Shown in pieces: positions 54,581 through 63,471 of a DNA stretch of 64,000 nucleotides (positions are counted from its first letter, which is position 1; each line of letters opens with the position of its first letter). The translations under genes were made by a program, and so were the position numbers. Below the pieces are notes generated by a model, which ran no database searches, was not told the origin of the DNA, and worked only from the letters and a program-made list of their open reading frames with translations. The DNA lies in NCBI GenBank assembly GCA_032068765.1, contig DAMBHY010000005.1:62001-126000 (forward strand), in the 5' to 3' direction. This DNA comes from DAMBHY01 sp032068765. GTDB lineage: Bacteria; Bacteroidota; Bacteroidia; Bacteroidales; Dysgonomonadaceae.

Positions 54581-55744
54581 ATGAAGAATTGGCATAAATA
54601 CCTGGAGCGTCAGCAGGAAAAGTTCTTACAATTCCCCATCCAGTTAACTTTCAAAACGGATGTGGTGATGGTTATCCCTTGTTATGACGAACCTAATATA
54701 ACAGAAACACTCATTCAGATTAAAAGTCTTGTCTGTAGAAAATATCCTCTCGCGGTTGTTATTGTGATAAACTCAGGCATTCATTCTCCATTGGAAGCCG
54801 TTAACCAAAACAGAAAGACTTACGAGGAATTAATTTCATTCTCACAGCAACAATCAGACGAATTCATTCAATTTCATCCCGTATTATTTGAAAATTTGCC
54901 TCGCAAACATGCAGGTGTAGGCCTAGGAAGGAAAATTGGGATGGATATGGCGGTGAAGTATTTCCTGGAAACGGACAACAAGGACGGATTTATCATTTCA
55001 CTAGACGCAGATTGTTTGGTATCGGATAACTACCTGTCAAATATCTATTCATCCTTTCAGAAACATCCAAAAACGAAAAGCGTGGTAATCAATTTTCATC
55101 ACCGAATTGATGCACAAATACCACAAATTGAAATTGCCATCAGGCAATACGAAAAGTATATTCACTACCAAAGCCAGATGCTTGAAAAGATTGGTTTTCC
55201 CTACCCTCTTCATACCATTGGTTCCGCTTTTGCCGTAAAAGCCAATGCGTATATCAATGTTGGCGGTATGGGACGCCAGCAAGGCGGCGAGGACTTTTAC
55301 TTCTTGCAAAAAATATTCGCGTTAGGTAATACAGAGTTTCTAAAAGATACATTTGTTTATCCATTGGCAAGATTATCCGACAGAATTCCTTTCGGAACCG
55401 GCCCAGCTTTAAACAAAATTATGGAGAGTGAGCACAAAGAGTTGAAAGTGTATTCGCCGCAGTCTTTCGATACACTCCGCGTTCTTTTTGAAAACGTTCC
55501 ATCTGTGTATGGGAAAAATTCGGAACAAGTAGAAAAATTTTATTCTGAACTGCCATCGCCATTGAAAGATTTTATCAACTTGCAAGAATTTCTGGAAATT
55601 GTATCCGATGTTCAAAACAATTCTGCATCTTTAGTCGCTTTTCAAAAGAGATTTTTTCATCATTTTAACGCATTTCGAATCATCAAATACCTCAACTTTG
55701 TTCATCCAAAGTATTTTGATTTAATACCCATTAGTAGACTATAG
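54581..55744 (+). CDS. glycosyltransferase, GT-A fold (family 2-like)
   Basis: A 387-residue protein without membrane helices. The N-terminal nucleotide-binding block is VVMVIPCYDEPNITETL, the metal-binding motif is SLDADCLVSDNYL (Asp142-x-Asp144), and the acceptor region has GSAFAVKANAY and GGMGRQQGGEDFYFLQKI, where the ED pair is the likely catalytic base. KHAGVGLGRKIGMDMA resembles sugar-diphosphate-binding loops. Donor and acceptor cannot be named. It stands alone between two transcription units. Confidence 0.8.
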   Translation: MKNWHKYLERQQEKFLQFPIQLTFKTDVVMVIPCYDEPNITETLIQIKSLVCRKYPLAVVIVINSGIHSPLEAVNQNRKTYEELISFSQQQSDEFIQFHPVLFENLPRKHAGVGLGRKIGMDMAVKYFLETDNKDGFIISLDADCLVSDNYLSNIYSSFQKHPKTKSVVINFHHRIDAQIPQIEIAIRQYEKYIHYQSQMLEKIGFPYPLHTIGSAFAVKANAYINVGGMGRQQGGEDFYFLQKIFALGNTEFLKDTFVYPLARLSDRIPFGTGPALNKIMESEHKELKVYSPQSFDTLRVLFENVPSVYGKNSEQVEKFYSELPSPLKDFINLQEFLEIVSDVQNNSASLVAFQKRFFHHFNAFRIIKYLNFVHPKYFDLIPISRL

Positions 55745-55847
55745 ACAGTGGAGAGCATTTAATTCTTGACTCTATTTTCTCTCGCAGATTCCTTTTGCGT
55801 TTGAGTCTTTTTAGCTTTTCTCCTTTCTGTCTTTCAATCTTTTATCA

Positions 55848-55855
55848 TATATTTG
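55848..55855 (+). promoter_or_regulatory. -7 element of the AlaX-like gene
   Basis: TATATTTG matches TAnnTTTG and lies 22 bases before the ATG at 55878, so the leader would be very short. Confidence 0.6.
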
Positions 55856-55877
55856 TAGTACAAAAAAACTTTCGACG

Positions 55878-56336
55878 ATGGAAAATCCAATTCTTAACGA
55901 CCCCAAAAAGGATTACAATTCTCCCATGCACACAGCCGAACATATTTTGAATCAGACAATGGTGCGAATGTTTGGTTGCGAACGTTCTCAAAACGCGCAT
56001 ATCGAAAAAAAGAAATCCAAATGCGATTACAATCTTTCTGCTCCTCCTACTGAAGAACAAGTGAAAGAAATCGAACGCCGCGTGAACAAAGTGATTGCAC
56101 AGCATCTCAACGTGGAGGAAGAATTTATGAATCGTGAGACTGCTGCGCAGATTGTAGACTTATCGAAACTACCGTCTGACGCTTCAGATACATTGCGTAT
56201 CATCCACGTAGGTGATTACGATTCTTGTGCCTGCATCGGACGTCATGTGCAAAACACTTCGGAGATTGGCACGTTTGAGATACTTTCTCACGATTATGCC
56301 GACAACCGATGGCGTGTTCGCTGGCGCGTTAAATAG
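55878..56336 (+). CDS. AlaX-like tRNA editing domain (tRNA_SAD) protein
   Basis: A 152-residue stand-alone version of the editing domain shared by alanyl- and threonyl-tRNA synthetases. The zinc ligands are HTAEH (His18, His22) and CACIGRH (Cys119, His123), the standard HxxxH plus CxxxH set. Such proteins hydrolyse mischarged aminoacyl-tRNA, often Ser-tRNA-Ala. It has no N-terminal glycine-rich extension, so it is the short form. marC follows after 58 bases and may be co-transcribed. Substrate specificity is inferred from the family only. Confidence 0.85.
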   Translation: MENPILNDPKKDYNSPMHTAEHILNQTMVRMFGCERSQNAHIEKKKSKCDYNLSAPPTEEQVKEIERRVNKVIAQHLNVEEEFMNRETAAQIVDLSKLPSDASDTLRIIHVGDYDSCACIGRHVQNTSEIGTFEILSHDYADNRWRVRWRVK

Positions 56337-56394
56337 TTTCATTTGTCAATACAGTTTTACCCTCATTTTATTACATTTTTAAATTTCTGGCACT

Positions 56395-57045
56395 ATGCTG
56401 TCATTTTCTTTCAATACATTGCTGCTTATCAATTTAGGAGAATATTTTTCCAAGTTCAATATCATCGAGTTTTCAGGTGCATTTTTGGCATTGTTCGCTA
56501 TTGTGGACGTCATTGGGTCAGTGCCTATCTTCTTAAAAATCCGCAGCGAAAATAAAATTATTGAACCTGCCAAAGTAGCTATATACTCTTTCTTTATTTT
56601 GTTGCTTTTCTTTTTTGTAGGTAAAGGCATTCTGCAACTCTTCAATGTAGATATCTCTTCTTTTGCAGTTGCCGGTGCGCTGATTATTATGATTTTGTCC
56701 GCCGAAATGCTTTTCGGTATAGAAATATTCAAGTATGACGGAAACGAATCGGGCAACAAATCCGCTACCATGGTTCCGGTAGTTTTCCCGCTTATTACAG
56801 GTCCGGGTACATTCACCACGCTGCTTTCCATGAAATCTACCTATAGCGACATCAATATTATTCTTGCCCTGTTGGCGAATATGGTGATGGTTTTTCTGGT
56901 CATCCGTTTTGTCGATTTCGTAAAAAAGATTGTAGGTGTTGCTGGAGTTTATTTCCTGCGCAAGTTCTTTGGAGTTATTCTTCTTGCCATTGCAGTGAGA
57001 CTGATAACGCTCAACATCAACTCATTGCTCACTTCTTTTCAATAA
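56395..57045 (+). CDS. MarC/UPF0056 family integral membrane protein
   Basis: A 216-residue protein with six hydrophobic spans. The signature VIGSVPIFLKI near the first third and VVFPLITGPGTFTTLLS near residue 130 are characteristic of MarC proteins. They are called NAAT transporters by homology; despite the name, no role in antibiotic resistance is established. An ORF in another frame starting at 56343 is a shadow. Confidence 0.9.
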   Translation: MLSFSFNTLLLINLGEYFSKFNIIEFSGAFLALFAIVDVIGSVPIFLKIRSENKIIEPAKVAIYSFFILLLFFFVGKGILQLFNVDISSFAVAGALIIMILSAEMLFGIEIFKYDGNESGNKSATMVPVVFPLITGPGTFTTLLSMKSTYSDINIILALLANMVMVFLVIRFVDFVKKIVGVAGVYFLRKFFGVILLAIAVRLITLNINSLLTSFQ

Positions 57046-57122
57046 ATTGCATAAAGCAATCGATTTACAGATTTTAAACAACTTTTTTGCATGCAACGGG
57101 CGGTTAAGTTGTTAAAATTGTG

Positions 57123-57130
57123 TACCTTTG
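57123..57130 (+). promoter_or_regulatory. -7 element of eno
   Basis: TACCTTTG matches TAnnTTTG, 100 bases before the enolase ATG. TTG at 57109 is too close to be the -33. Confidence 0.6.
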
Positions 57131-57230
57131 TTATACACATATTACAAAAAGATATTTTTGAGTTTAGGTTATCAAAAATCCCTTGTAATTATATTATTCA
57201 TTATAACTTATCAAATAAATTTACTGAAAA

Positions 57231-58511
57231 ATGAGAATTGTAAGTATTTTAGGACGCGAAGTGTTGGATTCAAGAGGAAATCCCACTGTAGAAGTAGATG
57301 TATACACTGAGTCAGGCGCATTTGGCCGCGCTGCTGTACCTTCAGGTGCATCCACAGGTGAAAACGAAGCATTGGAACTTCGTGACGGAGACAAAAGTCG
57401 TTATTTAGGAAAAGGTGTACAAAAAGCTGTAGCAAACATAAATGATTTGATTGCTCCAGAACTTCTTGGCATGAGCACTTTGGATCAAACAGGCATCGAC
57501 GCAAAATTGCTTGAACTTGACGGAACTTCTACAAAATCAAAATTAGGAGCAAACGCTATTCTTGGTGTTTCTTTGGCAGTAGCTAAAGCGGGCGCTAACT
57601 ATTTAGGATTACCATTATACCGCTACATTGGTGGAACTAACACTTACGTGTTGCCTGTTCCTATGATGAACATCATCAATGGTGGTTCTCACTCTGATGC
57701 TCCTATCGCGTTCCAGGAATTTATGATTCGCCCTGTTGGTGCAAAATCTTTCAAAGAAGGTCTTCGCATGGGAGCTGAAGTTTTCCATTCATTAAAGAAA
57801 GTTCTTCACGACCGCAACCTCAGCACTGCAGTAGGTGACGAAGGTGGTTTCGCTCCTGCGCTACAAGGAACAGAAGATGCATTGGAATCTATCTTAGAAG
57901 CTATCGAAAAAGCAGGTTACAAACCAGGAGTTGACGTAAAAATCGCTCTTGACTGTGCTGCTTCAGAATTCTATAGCAACGGCATATACGATTACACTAA
58001 ATTCGAAGGTGAAAAAGGCGCAAAACGCAACTCAGCAGAACAAGCTGCTTACATGGAAGAATTGATTTCTAAATACCCTATCGATTCTATCGAAGATGGT
58101 ATGGCAGAAAACGATTGGGACGGCTGGAAACTGCTTACTGAAAAAATCGGTGACAAATGCCAGTTGGTAGGTGACGACTTGTTTGTAACTAACGTTGAAT
58201 ACCTTAAAAAAGGTATCGAAATGGGTTGCGCAAACTCAATCCTTATCAAAGTAAACCAAATTGGTACATTGACCGAAACTTTGAACGCTATCGAAATGGC
58301 TCATCGCGCAGGTTACACTTCTGTAACTTCTCACCGTTCAGGTGAAACTGAAGATGCTACTATCGCAGATATCGCAGTAGCAACAAACTCAGGACAAATC
58401 AAAACAGGTTCTTTGAGCCGTTCAGATCGTATGGCTAAATACAACCAACTGCTTCGCATCGAAGAAGAACTCGGAAGCAGAGCTGTTTATGGCTACGAAA
58501 AAGTAAAATAA
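57231..58511 (+). CDS. eno: enolase
   Basis: A 426-residue glycolytic enzyme converting 2-phosphoglycerate to PEP, working in the same pathway segment as PPDK. Landmarks: REVLDSRGNPTVEVDV, PSGASTGENEALELRDGD, NIINGGSHSDAPIAFQEFMI, the catalytic Glu in GDEGGFAP, magnesium ligands in ALDCAASEF, SIEDGMAENDWDGW and VGDDLFVTN, the catalytic Lys in ILIKVNQIGTLTE, and SHRSGETED. It is monocistronic with its own promoter and terminator. Confidence 0.98.
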   Translation: MRIVSILGREVLDSRGNPTVEVDVYTESGAFGRAAVPSGASTGENEALELRDGDKSRYLGKGVQKAVANINDLIAPELLGMSTLDQTGIDAKLLELDGTSTKSKLGANAILGVSLAVAKAGANYLGLPLYRYIGGTNTYVLPVPMMNIINGGSHSDAPIAFQEFMIRPVGAKSFKEGLRMGAEVFHSLKKVLHDRNLSTAVGDEGGFAPALQGTEDALESILEAIEKAGYKPGVDVKIALDCAASEFYSNGIYDYTKFEGEKGAKRNSAEQAAYMEELISKYPIDSIEDGMAENDWDGWKLLTEKIGDKCQLVGDDLFVTNVEYLKKGIEMGCANSILIKVNQIGTLTETLNAIEMAHRAGYTSVTSHRSGETEDATIADIAVATNSGQIKTGSLSRSDRMAKYNQLLRIEEELGSRAVYGYEKVK

Positions 58512-58528
58512 TTATACAGCAAATTCTT

Positions 58529-58560
58529 AAAACCGATTCTTTTATAGAGTCGGTTTTTTT
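58529..58560 (+). terminator. intrinsic terminator of eno
   Basis: AAACCGATTC (58530-58539) pairs with GAGTCGGTTT (58547-58556), one wobble, followed by a T run. Confidence 0.85.
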
Positions 58561-58753
58561 GTGCTTTCGCACTACATTATACTTATAGATATAACACCTT
58601 AAGTCCCGTCTATAATATGATAAATACAACTTTTTGATTAATTTTAATACAGCTATTGAAAAAATATATAAAGATTGACATGTAAAATCCCCTTTTAAAG
58701 TGGTTTTTGTGGAATTAGTACACACTGTCAAGAATCCATATTTTATTTTTATT

Positions 58754-58761
58754 TATATTTG
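58754..58761 (+). promoter_or_regulatory. -7 element of the small lipoprotein gene
   Basis: TATATTTG matches TAnnTTTG and lies 39 bases before the ATG at 58801. No TTTG at 19-base spacing. Confidence 0.55.
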
Positions 58762-58800
58762 CGATAACATACACATTCACCCATTATCACAATTTGAGAA

Positions 58801-59190
58801 ATGAAAAAAATTCTGCCAATCCTTTTACTCGGCTTTATATTTGTTTCTTGTTTTAATTCCCATTTTAAAATAAAAGATATTTGTGGGAACTATACATTAC
58901 AATCAGTCATGTTAAGCGACACCGTCACACTTTATCCGGACTTTGTCTATAAACGCTATGCCTATGACGAAAATAATCAACTTATTTTTGTAGCAAACGG
59001 AAAATGGGACATCACTCCAGCAAACACGCTTAATTTTAAGCCTGAAAAATGGAAAATGTATTCCAAACAATATGCCTATCGTTATGTGCGGGAGACATTG
59101 CCACGAGACAGTGTAATTATCGAGATATCTAATGGAGCTTTTGCTTTTAAATTGGGTAAGCAAATCTTCAACAAAATCAGAAATTCTTAA
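58801..59190 (+). CDS. small lipoprotein, unknown function
   Basis: A 129-residue protein with a lipobox (FIFVSC, Cys17). The mature part (IKDICGNYTLQSVM, GKWDITPANTLNF) reads as a small beta-sheet protein, perhaps lipocalin-like, but no motif fixes a family. It has its own promoter and terminator and no obvious partner. Confidence 0.7.
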   Translation: MKKILPILLLGFIFVSCFNSHFKIKDICGNYTLQSVMLSDTVTLYPDFVYKRYAYDENNQLIFVANGKWDITPANTLNFKPEKWKMYSKQYAYRYVRETLPRDSVIIEISNGAFAFKLGKQIFNKIRNS

Positions 59191-59206
59191 ATAATATATT
59201 TTTACG

Positions 59207-59234
59207 AGCAACCCTTGAAGAGTTGCTTTTTTTT
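59207..59234 (+). terminator. intrinsic terminator
   Basis: AGCAAC (59207-59212) pairs with GTTGCT, followed by eight or more T. It ends the small lipoprotein gene. Confidence 0.75.
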
Positions 59235-59262
59235 ATCCTAAAATTTAAAAGATAAATTCAAT

Positions 59263-60150
59263 ATGAGAAGTTTTAGAAATTATCACCTGTTATTGATAAT
59301 ATTTGCCACAATTCAGCTTCAAGGCTGCAGCACAATCAACACAGCACAAAAATCGGAAGATATTAAATTAAAGAAAACGTATTCCGATTACACTATTTTA
59401 AAAAGTACACTGTGGAAAGATAGTGTCATAGCAAAGGGAATTGTATGGAAAACTTTTCATTATGACAACCTTTTCTCATCACGACAATACGTAACCGTAC
59501 TGGATATTGATATGCGAAAAAGCAACATCCGCATTGACATCCCTTATATTACCGAAGGATTTCTGAAAACCAGTGAAGCAGCGACAGAGAATAAAGCAGT
59601 TGCAGCCATCAACGGAAGTTATTTTGATACAAAGAAAGGAGGTTCGGTGGTATTCTTCAAAAAAGACAACATCATTGTAAAAAATACAACAGCAGAATTC
59701 ACCCAATATCGTGAAAATGGTGGATTTGCTTTGACACAAAACGATAAACCACAAATCATATCGCGCCCTGCAGCTGGATGGATAAACGCAAAATATAAAA
59801 CAATCCTTACATCGGGTCCGTTGCTTATCTTAGATAACAAGATTCTTCAGCAGGAACAAACTCCTTTCAATCAAAACAGACATCCACGCACTGCTATAGG
59901 AATCACCGATAAAAACCACATTATAGCCGTGGTAGTTGATGGAAGAAATGCCAAATCACAGGGAATGAATATCAATGAGTTGTCGTTATTGATGAAATCT
60001 TTGGGATGCACAGCTGCTCTCAATTTGGATGGAGGAGGTTCTTCCACCATGTGGATTAACAAAAAAGGGATTGTAAATCATCCGAGCGACAACAAGCTCT
60101 TTGACCACGAAGGCGAACGAGCAGTTGCCAATGTGATTATTTTTAAATAA
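59263..60150 (+). CDS. phosphodiester glycosidase-family lipoprotein (NAGPA-like)
   Basis: A 295-residue lipoprotein (LQLQGCST, Cys22). The C-terminal two thirds match the NAGPA domain: AAINGSYFDTKKGGSVVFF, TSGPLLI, RHPRTAIGITDKN and the hallmark LNLDGGGSSTMWI. In animals the domain uncovers mannose-6-phosphate; bacterial members are periplasmic or surface glycosidases of mostly unknown substrate. It stands alone. Confidence 0.88.
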   Translation: MRSFRNYHLLLIIFATIQLQGCSTINTAQKSEDIKLKKTYSDYTILKSTLWKDSVIAKGIVWKTFHYDNLFSSRQYVTVLDIDMRKSNIRIDIPYITEGFLKTSEAATENKAVAAINGSYFDTKKGGSVVFFKKDNIIVKNTTAEFTQYRENGGFALTQNDKPQIISRPAAGWINAKYKTILTSGPLLILDNKILQQEQTPFNQNRHPRTAIGITDKNHIIAVVVDGRNAKSQGMNINELSLLMKSLGCTAALNLDGGGSSTMWINKKGIVNHPSDNKLFDHEGERAVANVIIFK

Positions 60151-60234
60151 TAAAACTATGAGAACAAGTCTCATTCTGCGCAAAAAAAATGATTGGTAAG
60201 AAATATTTAGTACTTATAGTGCAGAATTCATAAA

Positions 60235-60327
60235 TGTTCCCCTCGTTTGCACAGAGCAGTTCTCAACGTTAAACAAGAGGCTTTTGGTAGAAACAGAGAA
60301 ACAAAAACCCCTCGTTGCAACGAGGGG
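60235..60327. repeat. CCTCGTTTGCA-type palindromic repeats
   Basis: CCCCTCGTTGCAACGAGGGG (60308-60327) is a perfect 20-base palindrome. A half-related copy, TGTTCCCCTCGTTTGCA, lies at 60235-60251, and another, TGTGTCCCTCATTTGCA plus ACTGGGG, at 61225-61248 on the other side of the nuclease gene. It may double as a terminator between the convergent genes, though no T run follows. Confidence 0.5.
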
Positions 60328-60364
60328 TAAATTGTATATTTGTATAATATGTGATTATGACCAA

Positions 60365-61141
60365 TCAGTATATTTCATTCAACAAATTTGCAAGAAAAAT
60401 GCCTGCTCTATAAAGCTGGCGGTCCAAATCGTTCGTGAATTCATATATATAATTATAGGCATTAATATCAGCATAATTATAGGCATAAATTCTATTGCGA
60501 AGCAAATAGGTTTCCCAAACAGCATCCAGCGTGGACTGTTTTTTGAATTCATATCGCTGCTTTGCAAATTTATCCTGAAGGTATTGGCTGTACTCCGAAT
60601 AGGAGAAGTTTTGCCCTTCAAGCATCTGTGTATCCCAAAGTTGATGTAATCTGATATTCTTTCCAAACCACTTCAATGTGACATCATTTCCCCCGCGATC
60701 TGACAAGCGTCCCAGGTGCATGGGTTGAAATAAATCAGCAGCAAAATGTACCACAAATTTCAAAGCTTCCTCATCATTTCTGTTTTTCTTCAATCTCTGA
60801 GTCATCCTATCCAAAGCATAGAAAAGATGTTCTCCTTCAGATACAGGATTAGCCAATAAATACTGAAGTTGCTGCTTGGTCATTCCATCCTTTAAATTCT
60901 GAAAATGCCAGTCGTAACTGTAACTATATGCCGAATCAGACCTTATGTTATCAGCCCAAACAGAAGCATATACCATACCTCGCTTTCCTAATACTTTATC
61001 AACTTTACGACGAGTATCACAATTAAGATTTTGATACGCAATATCTGACACAATGCGATGTCCTATAGCATCATAAGCAAAAGATTGAAGTGAAAAAGCA
61101 AACAAAATTGCTATCAAAAGAATATTTCGTTTCTTGTACAT
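60365..61141 (-). CDS. S1/P1-family nuclease
   Basis: A 258-residue secreted zinc nuclease (signal ending LQSFA). The trinuclear zinc ligands are all present: His28 (AIGHRI), Asp64 (WADNIR), His79 (YDWHF), His132, Asp136 and His142 (VVHFAADLFQPMHLGR), His166 and Asp170 (LHQLWD). The mature N-terminal residue, Trp in P1 nuclease and itself a zinc ligand, would be Tyr23 here, which conserves main-chain but not side-chain identity. It probably degrades RNA or single-stranded DNA outside the cell for nutrient recovery. Confidence 0.92.
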   Translation of the reverse strand: MYKKRNILLIAILFAFSLQSFAYDAIGHRIVSDIAYQNLNCDTRRKVDKVLGKRGMVYASVWADNIRSDSAYSYSYDWHFQNLKDGMTKQQLQYLLANPVSEGEHLFYALDRMTQRLKKNRNDEEALKFVVHFAADLFQPMHLGRLSDRGGNDVTLKWFGKNIRLHQLWDTQMLEGQNFSYSEYSQYLQDKFAKQRYEFKKQSTLDAVWETYLLRNRIYAYNYADINAYNYIYEFTNDLDRQLYRAGIFLANLLNEIY

Positions 61142-61766
61142 TTTATATTTTTTAATTCAGAAGTTCAACAAATAATATAGGAGAATATTTTTTTAATTCT
61201 CGCACTGTCGTTCGTACCGCCATCTGTGTCCCTCATTTGCAACTGGGGCCATATGGTTTGACATTTTAAAGGTAAATATAATTCGCCAGGAAACAAAGAA
61301 CCACCAAAAAACTTGCTGCAGATATAATGAAGTACAATTAGGCTACTTTGAAACAAGGGGGAACAAAAATATAAAGATTTAACATAAAAGTTTTGTAGCT
61401 GTGGATAAGTTTTGTATTTTTACATTGTAATAATTAAAGCATTACAAGTTAAACCAATAATTATTGCTTTTATATACAAGGATTTATAATACGAAAATCC
61501 ATTGTAGACAACTATTTAAACGAATAAACTCACATACACTCTTGTATTGCAATTGCATGCAAAGTTTGAAAATTTGGTTAAAAAAAGTGTTATATCAATA
61601 TTATTTACGTTGTATATATATTGAATAAATCTATGAATTTAAACTTATTCCAAATATTAAATGTTGATATAGATAAAAAAAACGAAGATTACGCTATCGC
61701 TCGTAACCTTCGTCATTTTCGCACATTCAGAGCGGCAACTCTGCCTGCGCGCTTTCCTCTACCGGT
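61142..61766. other. 625-base spacer without a supported gene
   Basis: AT-rich. It holds the CCCTCATTTGCA repeat copy (61225-61248), one perfect DnaA-box match TGTGGATAA (61400-61408), a 7-bp hairpin TTGTAAT/ATTACAA (61425-61447), and the terminator of the next minus-strand gene (61675-61713). No ORF has coding character. Confidence 0.5.
61675..61713 (-). terminator. intrinsic terminator of the DUF6261-like gene
   Basis: On the minus strand ACGAAGGTTACG pairs with CGTAATCTTCGT (one mismatch) around an 8-base loop, followed by an eight-base T run. Confidence 0.75.
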
Positions 61767-62543
61767 TTATGAGGATTGATTCCCCGATTCCGATATTGGA
61801 CTCTTTTTTGAAAAATTATTCTCGGTTTCTTTTCGATTCTTTATTTTACTAAGGCTTCGATAGTAATCGAGAATTTCTTTTATTGCCGCCATCAGTTCGC
61901 GATATTCCTCCTTATTTTCACTCAACTCATTAGCTGAATTTAGCGTGTTGATAAGTAAAAGAATATCTTTGTCTGCACACTTCCGGAGCTCATAACATCG
62001 ACTTTTCGACTTCTTCCATCGTGAGTCCAGTAGTTTGTTAAAATACAGTATGAATTCCTCGTTCTGTTGTTTAAGCTGAGGAATCAGTGTAATGAGACCG
62101 ACACTCGTTAGAGCCTCCTTCACATTCACCTCATTTTCCGCTTCTGTCACAACCTGAGATATACGCTTTGTCAGCCCAACATATCCCCTTTTAACGAGTT
62201 CACCCTGATGTTTTTCCAACCACAATGTTAGAACTCCAGCCGCATTTCGCTGATCTTCCAACGGCGATCTCAACAAACCTCTCACCTGCATCTGCAGAGA
62301 TACGATGGTTTGTCTACGTCGCTTGTGAAGAGAGCGCAAAGTTGGCGACAACTCATCCTTTTTCACATGCACTTTTACCCCTTCAAGCGGTTCGAGATGT
62401 GCTTTAACTCTTGCCGCTGCTGCGTTGACTCGCTCGTCAACTACCGAATAATTGTCAATGGCAGTACAAATTTGTCCTACCATCACCGGATGTTCGTCGT
62501 TTCTTAACTGATACAACCATCCAAGATTTCTAATTAATTGCAT
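61767..62543 (-). CDS. DUF6261-like helical protein
   Basis: A 258-residue, almost wholly helical and highly charged protein, with no signal peptide or membrane span. Segments such as LYQLRNDEHPVMVGQICTAI, SLHKRRRQTIVSLQMQVRGL and RWKKSKSRCYELRKC resemble Bacteroidales proteins grouped as DUF6261, which have no known function and often occur as multiple copies in accessory DNA. I am moderately sure of the family. A minus-strand TAnnTTTG (62619-62626) may be its promoter. Confidence 0.55.
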   Translation of the reverse strand: MQLIRNLGWLYQLRNDEHPVMVGQICTAIDNYSVVDERVNAAAARVKAHLEPLEGVKVHVKKDELSPTLRSLHKRRRQTIVSLQMQVRGLLRSPLEDQRNAAGVLTLWLEKHQGELVKRGYVGLTKRISQVVTEAENEVNVKEALTSVGLITLIPQLKQQNEEFILYFNKLLDSRWKKSKSRCYELRKCADKDILLLINTLNSANELSENKEEYRELMAAIKEILDYYRSLSKIKNRKETENNFSKKSPISESGNQSS

Positions 62544-63471
62544 AATCCTTTTAATTTTTTAATTAAATTAGAATCCGTTTATTAGGCGATAGTTAACAAA
62601 TAAACTAAACTCCAGTAACAAATTTAATATTTTATTTTTAACAGTAAAAAGAAAATTGTAGTTTATTGACAACTTTTTTAACAAATAACCCGTAAACCTT
62701 TTGCAATGGGCGTTTCACACGAATGTTAAACTTATTTAAAAACTAAAGAAATAAACATCATCCCTATAAATCAACATATTACCCCGATTTAAAAAATTGC
62801 ATATGTTTTAAATTAAAGCTCGTCACTTCATGACGAGGATATTTCGAATCGAAATTAAGCAGAAAAGTTAATGACAGTTATATTTTGAAACGAGAAGAAC
62901 CTCGTCACAAGAAATTCATCATGTTTTGTTATGTTTTTTTAACCGTCACAAGGAATTTTGACTGATTTCGAATCGAAATAGTCCAAAATTTTTGATGACG
63001 AAGTTAATTTCGAATGAAAAAAGAGTAAAATTTTAAAAGGATCGACTGATTTTGAGTTGAAATGGTCGGAAAATTTGTGTTATCGTATGGTTTTGATTTT
63101 AAATCTCATAAAATATTTGGGTTCTTGTTTATCTTCTTAACCTATCAGTAAAAGTCAAAGGATGCAAAAGCATCCTATAATTTATGATGGTTTGTATTTT
63201 TAACTTCATTATAGAGATTTCGCAATAAGGTGATGAATACTTTTGGAGTTTGAAATGAAGATAGTTATCCCAAGTATTCAACCTTCACTAGTTACACGTT
63301 AATAATAATTGTTTTATAAGAAAAAAATATAATTTTGTATGTAGGTATGTTTGAAATTTAAGTGATTGTATTTGACTATATGTAGTAAAGTCATCTCAAG
63401 AGTACATGTATGCTTGGACATGATAATAAGTGAACCATAAGTTACCATAAATAATGAGGTTTAAACACATA
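62544..63471. other. 930-base non-coding spacer with palindromic repeats
   Basis: No ORF of coding character on either strand. It contains a 7-bp stem hairpin CTCGTCACTTCATGACGAG (62819-62837) and a family of imperfect palindromes listed separately. The rest is AT-rich (about 25 percent GC by eye) with no feature I recognise. Possibly an insertion-prone boundary before the defence-type genes. Confidence 0.55.
62841..63067. repeat. ATTTCGA-A-TCGAAAT palindrome family
   Basis: Copies at 62841-62855 (ATTTCGAATCGAAAT), 62960-62983 (the same core flanked by GACTG and AGTC, making a 24-base near-palindrome), 63007-63016 (half copy ATTTCGAATG) and 63044-63067 (a diverged GACTGATTTTGA / TTGAAATGGTC copy). 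The even, partly decayed set suggests an operator array or a small mobile repeat. Confidence 0.55.

Noticed and set aside
61400..61408. Perfect DnaA box TGTGGATAA in an AT-rich 625-base spacer, possible origin of replication
   Set aside because: Only one box is seen, no cluster or AT-rich 13-mers in register, and no dnaA, dnaN, gidA or similar gene nearby.
63001..63067. CRISPR-like array from the spaced palindromes
   Set aside because: Copies are few, unevenly spaced and diverged, spacers are not of uniform size, and no cas gene is present.
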